Below, piece by piece: positions 24,219 through 32,983 of a stretch of DNA of 58,633 bases. How positions within the stretch are numbered: the stretch's first letter is position 1; each line of letters begins with the position of its first letter. The stretch is from Asanoa iriomotensis (GTDB lineage: Bacteria > Actinomycetota > Actinomycetes > Mycobacteriales > Micromonosporaceae). The stretch covers positions 1-58,633 of the forward strand of contig NZ_BONC01000049.1 of the NCBI RefSeq assembly GCF_016862515.1. The letters run 5' to 3'. The translations under genes were made by a program, and so were the position numbers. The notes beneath the pieces were generated by a model. It did not search any database, had not been told where the DNA came from, and saw only the letters and a program-made list of their open reading frames with translations.

Positions 24219-25226
24219 ATGCTGAGGATCCACTTCACAGGCGACGACATCGCGCGGACGCGCATCGCGTCGGCGGCCGACCCGCTCTGGGAGCTCGTGC
24301 TCGCCATGCACATGCTCCGCGGCCAGCGCGGAGACCTGCTGTTCGCCGGCTGGCGGCGCGGAGCCCTGGCCGCCCTCGACCGCGCCGGCCTGTCCGGGCG
24401 GCTCGGGCTGCTATCGGCGCTGACACCGACGCTCGGCTACTTCCCCGACTTCCTCACTCCGGCCGCCGCCACCCGGGGGCTGGACCACGGGCTGGAAGCG
24501 ATCCGTGCGACGCCGGTCCCGGTGCTGGCCCGCGACCTGCGCCGGCTGCCGACCACGGCGGCCGTCGCGCCGGTCGTCCGCGGCTTGGCCCGCGGTGACG
24601 TGGACCTGCTGGTCGGGCTCACGGCGACCATGCACGCGGTGCACCGCGCGGCGATCGCGCCGCACCAGCCGGTGGTGGAGGCGGCGGTGCGCCGGGACCG
24701 GGCCATCCGCGTGACGGCGCTGGCCGACGGCGGGGTCGAGGGCATGCTGTCGAGCCTGCGCCCGCGCATGGCCTGGTCGGCCGGTGAGCTGCGGGTTCCG
24801 GGGCACCGGGATCAGGAGATCGCGCTCGGCGGGCGCGGACTGCTGCTCGTACCCTCCTATTTCTGTCTCCACCATCCGATGACGCTCTTCGATCCGGCGT
24901 TGCCGCCGGTGCTGGTCTATCCGGTCGACCGCACGGCGGCCGTCGCACCGGCGGCGGGACGGCGCCTGGCCCCGCTGCTCGGCCAGACCCGGGCCGCGAT
25001 CCTCGAGGCGATGGACGCCGGCCGCAGCACCACCGACCTGGCCCGCCTCGTCGGCGTCTCGCCGGCCTCCGCGAGCGAGCACAACACGGTCCTGCGCGAC
25101 GCCGGCCTGATCACCAGCCACCGCGACCGCAACCGGGTCGTCCACCAGCTGACTCCGCTGGGGCGCGCGGTGCTCGCCGGCAACACGGCGCGTCCGGACT
25201 CGCCCTCCTTGGGGGCTTACATCTGA
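24219..25226 (+). CDS. ArsR-like winged-helix regulator with long N-terminal domain
   Basis: A 335-residue protein with a strong GGGGGGACGG ribosome site. Residues 1-240 form the helical/beta domain typical of a large actinobacterial group (MLRIHFTGDDIARTRIASAADPLWELVLAMHMLRG, later GGRGLLLVPSYFCLHHPMTLFDP). Residues about 245-325 are an ArsR-type wHTH (GQTRAAILEAMDAGRSTTDLARLVGVSPASASEHNTVLRDAGLI). These regulators lack the metal-site Cys of classic ArsR. It reads into the ketosynthase and PKS genes after a 60-base gap that holds a small inverted repeat, so it is the likely pathway regulator. Confidence 0.85.
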   Translation: MLRIHFTGDDIARTRIASAADPLWELVLAMHMLRGQRGDLLFAGWRRGALAALDRAGLSGRLGLLSALTPTLGYFPDFLTPAAATRGLDHGLEAIRATPVPVLARDLRRLPTTAAVAPVVRGLARGDVDLLVGLTATMHAVHRAAIAPHQPVVEAAVRRDRAIRVTALADGGVEGMLSSLRPRMAWSAGELRVPGHRDQEIALGGRGLLLVPSYFCLHHPMTLFDPALPPVLVYPVDRTAAVAPAAGRRLAPLLGQTRAAILEAMDAGRSTTDLARLVGVSPASASEHNTVLRDAGLITSHRDRNRVVHQLTPLGRAVLAGNTARPDSPSLGAYI

Positions 25227-25229
25227 TTT

Positions 25230-25242
25230 GTCCGTTTAGGAC
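25230..25242. promoter_or_regulatory. GTCC-N5-GGAC inverted repeat upstream of the ketosynthase gene
   Basis: A short dyad (GTCCGTTTAGGAC) sits just after the regulator stop codon, with TACTCT at 25244-25249 as a possible -10 for the PKS genes. It is a candidate binding site for the adjacent ArsR-like regulator. The arms are only 4 bp, so support is weak. Confidence 0.35.
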
Positions 25243-25286
25243 GTACTCTCTTCCCCGAACGAGCGACCTTCGGGGAAGGAATGAGC

Positions 25287-26600
25287 ATGGTGAGGTCGGC
25301 TACCGACGCGCGTGACACCGTCGTCACGGGCATGGGCTTCTGTCTGCCGGGTCTGGGCCGGGCGGCGATCACGACCGAGGACGTCTGGGAGATCGCCTCC
25401 AACGGGATGACGGCGATCACGTCCCGGGACGACGGGGTCTTCTACGGTTCGGTCGAATTGGCACCGGAGAAGTTCTCCGAGTACTTCCCCGAGATCCCCG
25501 GGATCTTCGCGGCGCACTTCACCGACACGCACCGGTTCGGGCTGATGTCGTTCCTCGAGGCGTGCACCGACGCGAAGCTCGACGTGCGGGCCGGCGCGCT
25601 GACCGAGGCCGGCATCCTGGTCGGCCGCGGCGGCGTCGACACCAACATCGCGGGCTACCTCAAGGTGCTCGACACCGAGATCAGCGACCTCAACATCATC
25701 GAGGCGACCTCGCTGTTCATCGAGAGCTCGATCGCGGTCACCTCCTCGGACGTGGCGCTGGCCCAGTCGGCCTTCGCGCGCACCACCGGCCCCTGCTACA
25801 CCGCCAACGCCGGCTGCTCCTCGTCGTCCGTGCAGATCAACAACGCCCGGATGCTGATCAACAGCGGCGCGTCCGACGTGGTCGCGGTGACCGGCGTCGA
25901 CAACTTCTACTACCCGCTGCTCAGGAAGGTCTTCGACCTGGTCCGCATGGTTCAGGACGCCGACGAGCGGCCGACCAACGCGCTGCCCGACGAGCCGATC
26001 GAGTTCGACCGGCTGATGCGGCCGTACGACCGGCGCCAGGGTTGCGTCAACTACGGCGAGGGCTCGGTGAGCCTGATCCTGGAGAGCCGTGAGCACGCCG
26101 AGCGGCGCGGTGCGGCGATCTACGGCCAGGTGCTCGGCCAGGCGGTCACCCGCGACGGCCTGCCGCACCCGCTGGCCAGCGACCAGACCGGCGGCGGCCT
26201 CGTCGCGGCGGTCCGGCAGGCGCTCGGCGGCCGGCCGATCGAGCAGGTCCGGTACGTGCACGGCGGCAGCGACGGCGGCATGGCGATGCAGGAGGCCGAG
26301 GCGATCCGCGCGCTCTTCGGCGACCGGGCCGGCGACCTGCTGATGACCTCGCAGGAGGGCTGCTTCGGCCACAACGGCGCGCCGACCGGCGCCCTGGGCG
26401 TCGCGCTGACCCTGCTGATGATGCGCAACCGCACGGTCTGCCCGACCGCCAACTGCGAGGAGCCGCTCGACTTCCTGCCGTTCAACCCGCTGCCCGGCTA
26501 CGAAAGCGTGCCGCTGGCCTTCGACCACGCCCTGAGCTTCACCTACCAGCTGGGCGGCGTGCAGAGCGCGATCCTGCTCGGCAGCCCCGACGCCCTCTGA
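25287..26600 (+). CDS. Free-standing beta-ketoacyl synthase associated with the PKS
   Basis: A 437-residue thiolase-fold ketosynthase. The ATG at 25287 is preferred over 25281 because the GGGGAAGG ribosome site then has a 7-base spacing. The Cys-His-His triad is intact: Cys177 (TANAGCSSSS), His325 (YVHGGSDGG) and His362 (CFGHNGAPTGAL). The context of all three differs from ordinary KAS or PKS KS: HGTGT is replaced by HGGSD, and the conserved Lys five residues before the last His is Glu. It has no AT, ACP or linker. Encoded 26 bases before the PKS, it may start, extend, couple or release chains made by the megasynthase. It is not a CLF, since the Cys is kept. Confidence 0.85.
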   Translation: MVRSATDARDTVVTGMGFCLPGLGRAAITTEDVWEIASNGMTAITSRDDGVFYGSVELAPEKFSEYFPEIPGIFAAHFTDTHRFGLMSFLEACTDAKLDVRAGALTEAGILVGRGGVDTNIAGYLKVLDTEISDLNIIEATSLFIESSIAVTSSDVALAQSAFARTTGPCYTANAGCSSSSVQINNARMLINSGASDVVAVTGVDNFYYPLLRKVFDLVRMVQDADERPTNALPDEPIEFDRLMRPYDRRQGCVNYGEGSVSLILESREHAERRGAAIYGQVLGQAVTRDGLPHPLASDQTGGGLVAAVRQALGGRPIEQVRYVHGGSDGGMAMQEAEAIRALFGDRAGDLLMTSQEGCFGHNGAPTGALGVALTLLMMRNRTVCPTANCEEPLDFLPFNPLPGYESVPLAFDHALSFTYQLGGVQSAILLGSPDAL

Positions 26601-26626
26601 TTCTGCACAGCCCCGAGAGGACAGCA

Positions 26627-29600
26627 GTGGAACACGAGCACATCGCGATCGTCGGGATCGGCTGCCGGTTGCCCGGCGACGTCGACTCGCCGGCCGCCCT
26701 GTGGCGGCTCCTCGCCGACGGTCGCGATGCCGTCGGACCCTTCCCGGCCGACCGGCCTTCACCGGGTGCGGGTGCACCCGGCGACGGCGGCTGGCTGGCC
26801 GACGTGACCGGCTTCGACGCCGACTTCTTCGGCGTCTCCCGCCGTGAGGCCGATGTGCTCGACCCGCAGCACAGGCTCATGCTCGAGGTGGTCTGGGAGG
26901 CGTTCGAACACGCCGGCCTGCCGCCGGACCGGTTGGCCGGCGAGCCGACCGGCGTGTTCCTCGGCCTCAGCTACGACGAGTACATGCAGCGCCTCGCCGG
27001 CCAACCCGAGGAGCTGGCCGGCGGCATCCTGACCAACGGGCACTGTGTGGCCGCCGGGCGGATCTCGTACCTCCTCGGTCTGCACGGCCCGGCGGTCAGT
27101 GTCGACACCGCCTGCTCGTCCGGGCTCGTCGCCGTGCACCAGGCCGCGCAGGCGCTGCGCGAGCGGGAGTGCGACGTCGCTGTCGCGGGTGCGGTCAACC
27201 TGATCGTCGACGAGCGCACGACCCGCGAGTTCACCCGGTTCGGCATGCTCTCGCCGACCGGGCGGTGCCGCGCCTTCGACACGCACGCGGACGGCTTCGT
27301 CCGCTCCGAGGGCGCCGGCGCCGTCGTGCTCAAGCGGCTTGGCGACGCGCTCCGCGACGGGGACCGGATTCTTGCCGTGGTACGCGGCTCGGCCGTCAAC
27401 CAGGACGGCCGCTCCGACGGCCTGTCGGCGCCCTCCGCCGAAGCGCAGGAGGCGGTCTACCGGGCGGCGCTGGTCCGGGCCGGCCTCGACGCGAGCCAGG
27501 TCGGCTATGTCGAGGCGCACGGCACCGGCACGCGGCTCGGCGACCCGACCGAGCTGGCCAGCCTGACCCGGGTGTACGGCGGACAGGGCCGGGCGGTCGC
27601 GATCGGCTCGATCAAGAGCAACATCGGGCACCTCGAGCCGGCTGCCGGCATCGCGGGCCTGATCAAGACCGTGCTGGCCCTGGACTACGGCGTGATCCCG
27701 GGCAACCTGCACTTCACCGGCTGGACGCCGGGCACCGACCCGTCGGCTGCGGGGCTGTTCGTGCCGACCGGCACCACCCGCTGGCCCGACGGCGCCGCGG
27801 TGCGGCGGGCGGCGGTCTCGTCGTTCGGCTTCTCCGGCACCAACGCGCACGTCGTGCTGGAGGAGGCGCCGAACCTGCCGTCGCCGTCCGCCACGCCGCG
27901 GTCCACCGGCGAGCCCGAGGTCGTGGTGATCCCCGCCGGCTCGCGCGATGCGCTGCCGGCCGCCGCCGCCCGGGTGGCGGACTGGCTCGACGGCGACGGG
28001 CGGGACGTGCCGCTGCGCGACGTCGCGCACACGTTCGCGCTGCGCCGGGGTGCCGGCCGCGGGCGGCTCGGCGTCGTCGCGACCGACACGGAGGACCTCT
28101 CCGACCGGCTCCGGGCGTACGCGGCCGGCCGGGTCGACCCGCTCGTGGTCGACGGCGAGGTGCCGGGCGTGGCCCGCGGCGCGGTCTGGGTGTTCTCCGG
28201 CCAGGGTTCGCAGTGGGCCGGCATGGGCCAGGAACTGCTCGCCACCGAGCCGGCCTTCGCGGCCAGCCTGACCCGCACCGACGCGCTGGTCTCCTCCGAG
28301 GCCGGCTTCTCCGTGCTCGACGTGGTGCGCTCCGGCCAGCCGGTGTCGGGCTGCGGCTTCGTGCAGCCGGTGCTGTTCGCTGTCCAGGTCGCGCTCGCCG
28401 ACCTCTGGCGCTCGTACGGCGTGGCCCCGGCGGGCGTGCTCGGCCACTCGATGGGCGAGGTGGCCGCCGCGGTCGTGGCCGGCGCGCTGTCGCTGGCCGA
28501 CGGCGCCGCCGTGATCTGCCGCCGCTCGGCGCTGCTCGAACGGATCGCCGGCGCGGGCGCCATGGCCAGCGTCGCGCTCGGCCGCGCCCAGGTCGAGGCC
28601 GACATCGCCGCGGCCGGCGCGGGTGCCGAGGTCTCCGTCGCGGTGGTCGCGGCGCCGTCCAGCACCGTGATCGCCGGCGACGACGAGTGGGTCCGGCTGC
28701 TGGTCGACGCCTGGGACGCCGAGGGCGTCTCGGCCCGGCTGGTCGCGGTCGACGTCGCGTCGCACTCGCCGCAGGTCGACCCGCTGTTGGAGGACCTGGA
28801 CGCGGCGCTGAAGGACCTGCGCCCGCGCGACCCGGCGGTGCGCTTCTACTCGACGGTGCTGGACCCGCGTTCGGAGCAGCCGGCGTTCGACGCCGACTAC
28901 TGGTGCCGCAACCTGCGGCAGCCGGTGCGCTTCGCGGCCGCGGTCGAGGCGGCGGCGGCCGACCGGCACGGCGTGTTCCTCGAGGTGTCGCCGCATCCGG
29001 TGGTGACCGCGGCGGTCCGGGAGAGCCTGCACCCGGACGCGGTGGTGGTCGGCACGCTGCGGCGCGAGGAGCCGGAGCTGGCCACGTTCCGCACGTCGAT
29101 GGCCGCCCTGCACTGCGCGGGCGTGCCGGTCGCCTGGTCGGTCCTCTACGGCGACGCCGAGCTGGCCGACCCGCCGACGATCGCGTACGACCGGCGCCGG
29201 CACTGGGTCGACCTTGCCCCGGTCTCGCCCGCGCCGCTCGTGGTCGGGCTGCCGGGCGTGCACACCGAGGTCGCCGGCGATCCCGTGCGGCACACCTGGG
29301 TCGGCGACGCCGGCACGGACGCGCTGCCGTTCCTGGCCGACCACCGGGTGCACGACGAGCCGGTGCTGCCCGGCGCGGCGTTCCACGCGCTGGCCCTCAG
29401 CGCGGCGTGCGCGGTGTTCGGTGCGCCGGCGGACCAGGTGGTGGTCGAGGACCTGGCGTTCCGGGAGCTGCTCCGGCTCTCGGCGCGCACCGAGGTCAGC
29501 ACGACGGTGACGATGATCGGGCCCGACCGGGCCGAGTGCGAGGTGTACGCCCGCGACGACGCGGGTGCCTGGGTGCGGCACGCGACCGCGTTGCTCCGCG

Positions 29601-32600
29601 CTGGTTCGGGGGACTCCACTGTGGAGGATGTCGCGTGTGATGTTCCGGGCGACGCCGCCGAGCTCTACGCGGCGATGCGGTCCCGGGGGATCGCGCACGG
29701 TCCGGCGTTCGCGGGGCTGAGCGGGCTGACCCGCTCGGCCGACGGGACCGCGGCCCGGGCCCGGGTCACGCCGCCCGGTGCCGCGAGCGCCCTGGCGGCC
29801 CACCCGGTCCTGCTGGACATGTGCGCCCAGCTGCTGGTGGCCACCGTGCTCGACGCGCCCGGACACGGCCTCGTGCTGCCGGTCGGGATCGCCCGGGTGG
29901 CGGTGACCGGCGACCTGTCACTGGCCGCCTTCGCCTCGGCCCGACTGACCGCGGCGTCCGTGGACGGGTTCGAAGGCGACGTGGTGCTCCGGGACGGCGC
30001 GGGCGCGGCGGTGCTGACCGTGCGTGGCTTGCGCTGCGTCCGCCAGCAGGTGCCCGCCTCCGAAGCCGAGCTGCCCCAGTCGTGGCTGCTCGAGCCGCAC
30101 TGGGTGCCGGCGACGCTGCCCGCCGCCGGGACGGTCGGGCGGGTGCTGCTGGTCGGCGAGGGCGGCGGTGCCGTCGAGCCGGTCGTGACGGCGCTGCGGG
30201 CCCGGGGGAGCGCGGTCGACGTGCTCGACGTGCCGCTCTCCGAGGCGGTGCCGGAGCTGCTCGGCGGCGTGCTGCCGGGCGTGGTGGCGCTGGTCTGCGG
30301 CGGCGCCGCCGCGGTCGGCGACACGGCGCTGGACCGGACCCGGCGGGCGGTCGCGGTCGCCCAGGCGCTCTGCGCCGAGCCCGTGCCGCCGCGGCTGGTG
30401 CTCGTCACCGGCGGGGCGTTGGACGAGGCGGCGTTGCGCGGTGTGGTCCGGGTGCTGGCCATCGAGCACCCCGAGCTGCGCACCACGGTGGTCGAGACCA
30501 CCGACGCCGACCTGCTCGCCGCGGAGCTGCTCGCCGACGGCATGGACGACGAGGTCCGGCACGCCGGCGGGGAGCGCATGGTCGCCCGGCTGGCGCACGC
30601 GCCGGTCCCGGAATCGTCCACGGTGGACGTGCGGTGCGGCGTCGACGGTTTCGCGTTGCGGGCGGGCCGGCTCGGTGACCTCTCCGGGCTGGAGCTGGTC
30701 GCCGGCTACCGGCGCCGGCCCGGGCCGGGCGAGGTCGAGATCCAGGTGACCGCGGCCGGGGTCAACTTCCGCGACGTGCTCACCGTGCTCGGCCTGTTGC
30801 CCGGCGACGGGCACGACGTGCGCTACCGGATCGGCTTCGAGTGCGCGGGCGTGGTCAGCGCGGTCGGCTCCGGAGTGTCGCTGGCCGTCGGTGAGTCGGT
30901 GCTCGCCGTCGACCTGCGTGGCGGTGCGTTCGGCTCGTTCCTGACCGTGCCGGCCACCGCCGTGGCCCGGATGCCCGGCGGGCTCGACCCGGTGGTCGCC
31001 GCCGGCCAGCTCACCTGCTACCTGACCGCCTGGTACGCACTGCGGCACGTGGCCGGGCTGCGTTCCGGCGAACGGGTGCTGGTGCACAGCGGCACGGGCG
31101 GCACCGGGCTCGCGGCGATCGCCGTGGCCCGCCGGCTCGGCGCGACCGTGCTGGCCACGGCCGGCACCGAGGAGAAGCGCGCCCGGCTGCGCGAGTTGGG
31201 CATCGCCACCGTGATGGACTCGCGGTCGCTGGACTTCGCCGCCGAGACCCGCGCCGCCACCGGCGGCGAGGGCGTGGACGTCGTGCTCAACTCGCTGGCC
31301 GGGCCGGCGATCAGGGCCGGGCTGTCGACGCTGCGGCCGTTCGGTCGGTTCGTCGAGCTCGGCGTGCGGGACATCATCGCGGACCGGGCTCTCGGGCTCG
31401 CCCCGCTGCGGCACAACATCACGTTCGTCACGGTGGACCTGATCGAGCTGCAGAACCGGCGGCCGGACGTGTTCGCGACCGTGCTGCGGGAGGTGCTCTC
31501 CGGGCTCGCCGACGGGTCGCTGCCGCCGCTGCCGGTCCGCGCGTACCCGCTGACCTCGGCGACCGATGCGTTCCGCACGATGGCCGCGGCCGCGCACCAC
31601 GGCAAGCTGGTGTTGACTGTGCCCGGGTCCGGGACGCTGCCGGCCGCGCGCCCCGACGGGCCGCCGGTGCGCTCCGACGGCTCGTACATCATCACCGGCG
31701 GCCTGACCGGCGTCGGCCTCGCGGCGGCGTCCTGGCTGGCCGCGCGCGGTGCCGGCCATCTCGTGCTCAACGGGCGCCGGGCGCCGTCGCCGGAAGCGGC
31801 GGAGGCCATCGCGGAGCTGCGGGCCGGCGGCACGCGGGTCACGGTGATCCGGGGCGACATCGCTTCGCCCGGGACCGCGGAGGCGTTGGTGGAGGCGGCG
31901 ACCGCGTACCGGCGGCCGCTCTGTGGTGTCCTGCACGCGGCGATGGTGCTCGCCGACGCGGCGCTGTTGACGGTCGCGGACGAGCAGTTCGACACGGTCT
32001 GGCGGCCGAAGGTGGGTGGCGCCCGCGCGCTGCACGCCGCGGTCGCGGGGCACCGGCTGGACTGGTTCGTGGTGTTCTCGTCGATGGCGTCGCTGATCGG
32101 CAATGCCGGGCAGACGGTGTACGCGTCGGCGAACGCGTGGCTCGACGGGTTCGCGTCGTGGCGTTCCGGTCAAGGGCTGCCGACGCTCGCGGTCAACTGG
32201 GGGCCGTGGGGTGAGACCGGTGCGGCGACGGACTTCGCGGCGCGGGGTTACACGACGATCGGCACCGCGGACGGGTTCTCCGCACTGTCCACTTTGCTGG
32301 CTCACGACCGGGTGCGTACCGGCGTGATTCCCGGACCGCCCGCGACGTGGGTGCCCGCGCCTGGGTCGCCGTTCTTCGCGTCGCTGGCCACGGGTCCGGC
32401 TTCGCCTGCGGTGGTTGACGCGTCGGCTTCCGACATCCGCGCCGACCTGGCGGCGACCCCGGCGGGCCTGGCCCGGCGGACGGCGCTGGAGGCGTGGGTG
32501 GGTGGTCACGTCCAGGCGGTGATGCGGCTCGGTGACCGGGCCCTGGACCCGCACACGCCGTTGCGGGCGCTGGGCTTCGACTCGCTGCTGGCGATGGAGT

Positions 32601-32722
32601 TGCGGGCGCGGCTGGAGACCGGTCTGGGCGTCAAGCTGGCGGGCAACTTCGTATGGCAGCACCCGACCCTGGCCGCGCTGGCCGAGGGCCTGGCCGGGCA
32701 CATGGACCTGGCGCTGGAGTAG
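26627..32722 (+). CDS. Single-module fully reducing type I PKS: KS-AT-DH-ER-KR-ACP
   Basis: A 2,031-residue synthase from a GTG start with a GAGAGG site. KS 1-425: Cys163 (DTACSSG), His298 (EAHGTGT), Lys330 and His335. AT about 510-830: Ser608 in GHSMGE and a VASH motif (710-713), which favours methylmalonyl over malonyl extender. DH about 880-1130: His906 in HRVHDEPVLPG (the usual Gly is Asp) and Asp1064 in LLDMCAQ. ER about 1360-1670: HSGTGGTGLAA NADPH site; the stereo-diagnostic Tyr is Leu. KR about 1680-1860: GGLTGVG, then catalytic Ser, Tyr and Asn in FSSMASLIGN and VYASANAW. ACP: Ser1986 in GFDSLLAM. There is no docking helix and no thioesterase. The domain order and size resemble iterative mycocerosate-synthase-type enzymes. 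Confidence 0.95.
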   Translation: MEHEHIAIVGIGCRLPGDVDSPAALWRLLADGRDAVGPFPADRPSPGAGAPGDGGWLADVTGFDADFFGVSRREADVLDPQHRLMLEVVWEAFEHAGLPPDRLAGEPTGVFLGLSYDEYMQRLAGQPEELAGGILTNGHCVAAGRISYLLGLHGPAVSVDTACSSGLVAVHQAAQALRERECDVAVAGAVNLIVDERTTREFTRFGMLSPTGRCRAFDTHADGFVRSEGAGAVVLKRLGDALRDGDRILAVVRGSAVNQDGRSDGLSAPSAEAQEAVYRAALVRAGLDASQVGYVEAHGTGTRLGDPTELASLTRVYGGQGRAVAIGSIKSNIGHLEPAAGIAGLIKTVLALDYGVIPGNLHFTGWTPGTDPSAAGLFVPTGTTRWPDGAAVRRAAVSSFGFSGTNAHVVLEEAPNLPSPSATPRSTGEPEVVVIPAGSRDALPAAAARVADWLDGDGRDVPLRDVAHTFALRRGAGRGRLGVVATDTEDLSDRLRAYAAGRVDPLVVDGEVPGVARGAVWVFSGQGSQWAGMGQELLATEPAFAASLTRTDALVSSEAGFSVLDVVRSGQPVSGCGFVQPVLFAVQVALADLWRSYGVAPAGVLGHSMGEVAAAVVAGALSLADGAAVICRRSALLERIAGAGAMASVALGRAQVEADIAAAGAGAEVSVAVVAAPSSTVIAGDDEWVRLLVDAWDAEGVSARLVAVDVASHSPQVDPLLEDLDAALKDLRPRDPAVRFYSTVLDPRSEQPAFDADYWCRNLRQPVRFAAAVEAAAADRHGVFLEVSPHPVVTAAVRESLHPDAVVVGTLRREEPELATFRTSMAALHCAGVPVAWSVLYGDAELADPPTIAYDRRRHWVDLAPVSPAPLVVGLPGVHTEVAGDPVRHTWVGDAGTDALPFLADHRVHDEPVLPGAAFHALALSAACAVFGAPADQVVVEDLAFRELLRLSARTEVSTTVTMIGPDRAECEVYARDDAGAWVRHATALLRAGSGDSTVEDVACDVPGDAAELYAAMRSRGIAHGPAFAGLSGLTRSADGTAARARVTPPGAASALAAHPVLLDMCAQLLVATVLDAPGHGLVLPVGIARVAVTGDLSLAAFASARLTAASVDGFEGDVVLRDGAGAAVLTVRGLRCVRQQVPASEAELPQSWLLEPHWVPATLPAAGTVGRVLLVGEGGGAVEPVVTALRARGSAVDVLDVPLSEAVPELLGGVLPGVVALVCGGAAAVGDTALDRTRRAVAVAQALCAEPVPPRLVLVTGGALDEAALRGVVRVLAIEHPELRTTVVETTDADLLAAELLADGMDDEVRHAGGERMVARLAHAPVPESSTVDVRCGVDGFALRAGRLGDLSGLELVAGYRRRPGPGEVEIQVTAAGVNFRDVLTVLGLLPGDGHDVRYRIGFECAGVVSAVGSGVSLAVGESVLAVDLRGGAFGSFLTVPATAVARMPGGLDPVVAAGQLTCYLTAWYALRHVAGLRSGERVLVHSGTGGTGLAAIAVARRLGATVLATAGTEEKRARLRELGIATVMDSRSLDFAAETRAATGGEGVDVVLNSLAGPAIRAGLSTLRPFGRFVELGVRDIIADRALGLAPLRHNITFVTVDLIELQNRRPDVFATVLREVLSGLADGSLPPLPVRAYPLTSATDAFRTMAAAAHHGKLVLTVPGSGTLPAARPDGPPVRSDGSYIITGGLTGVGLAAASWLAARGAGHLVLNGRRAPSPEAAEAIAELRAGGTRVTVIRGDIASPGTAEALVEAATAYRRPLCGVLHAAMVLADAALLTVADEQFDTVWRPKVGGARALHAAVAGHRLDWFVVFSSMASLIGNAGQTVYASANAWLDGFASWRSGQGLPTLAVNWGPWGETGAATDFAARGYTTIGTADGFSALSTLLAHDRVRTGVIPGPPATWVPAPGSPFFASLATGPASPAVVDASASDIRADLAATPAGLARRTALEAWVGGHVQAVMRLGDRALDPHTPLRALGFDSLLAMELRARLETGLGVKLAGNFVWQHPTLAALAEGLAGHMDLALE

Positions 32723-32743
32723 TTCTTTTGTACCGCTGGACTG

Positions 32744-32784
32744 CCGCGGCCGGGGCAACGATGCCCCGGCCGCGGTCTTTTGTT
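32744..32784 (+). terminator. Intrinsic terminator of the PKS operon
   Basis: The arms CCGCGGCCGGGGCA and TGCCCCGGCCGCGG form a perfect 14-bp stem with an ACGA loop, followed by TCTTTTGTT. It begins 22 bases after the PKS stop. This is a classic rho-independent terminator and marks the end of the polyketide transcription unit. Confidence 0.93.
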
Positions 32785-32852
32785 AATGGCGTTGCCGGGC
32801 CGGGGTTCCGCGCAATATCGTCGAGTCATCAGCGAGTGAGGAGGGTTCCGAG

Positions 32853-32906
32853 ATGCGCAGCCGGCAAACACCCTTCCTATGCCCCGCGGGCCCGCGGCTT
32901 CGCTGA
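32853..32906 (+). CDS. Possible 17-residue leader peptide upstream of rtcB
   Basis: An ATG-to-TGA frame of 18 codons (product starts MRSRQTPFLC) with a GAGGAGG ribosome site 8 bases upstream, better than that of many genes here. Its 3' half overlaps the palindrome CCGCGGGCCCGCGG. It is followed, 20 bases after its stop, by the intrinsic terminator in front of rtcB. This layout suggests a regulatory leader, but translation is unproven. Confidence 0.5.
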   Translation: MRSRQTPFLCPAGPRLR

Positions 32907-32926
32907 CACGTTTAGCGCGATCGCCG

Positions 32927-32963
32927 CCGCCCACCCGCAACCGGGTCGGGCGGTTTCTTTTTT
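32927..32963 (+). terminator. Intrinsic terminator in the rtcB leader
   Basis: CCGCCCACCCG pairs with CGGGT(C)GGGCGG, an 11-bp stem with one bulged C and a CAAC loop, followed by TTTCTTTTTT. It ends 20 bases before the rtcB ATG and directly before the rtcB ribosome site. It therefore either ends a short leader transcript or acts as an attenuator for rtcB. Confidence 0.88.
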
Positions 32964-32983
32964 GCTTCTACAATGGAGAGACG

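Noticed and set aside
25287-26600. Discrete KS as a chain-length factor of a type II PKS
   Set aside because: The active-site Cys is present (CLF has Gln) and there is no KS-alpha/ACP partner set.
26759-29866. A 1,035-codon minus-strand frame inside the PKS
   Set aside because: Composition is shadow-like and the plus strand encodes intact KS and AT motifs.
32785-32983. tRNA gene between the PKS and rtcB
   Set aside because: No T-loop GGTTCRA..CC or cloverleaf arms; the structure found is a terminator hairpin.
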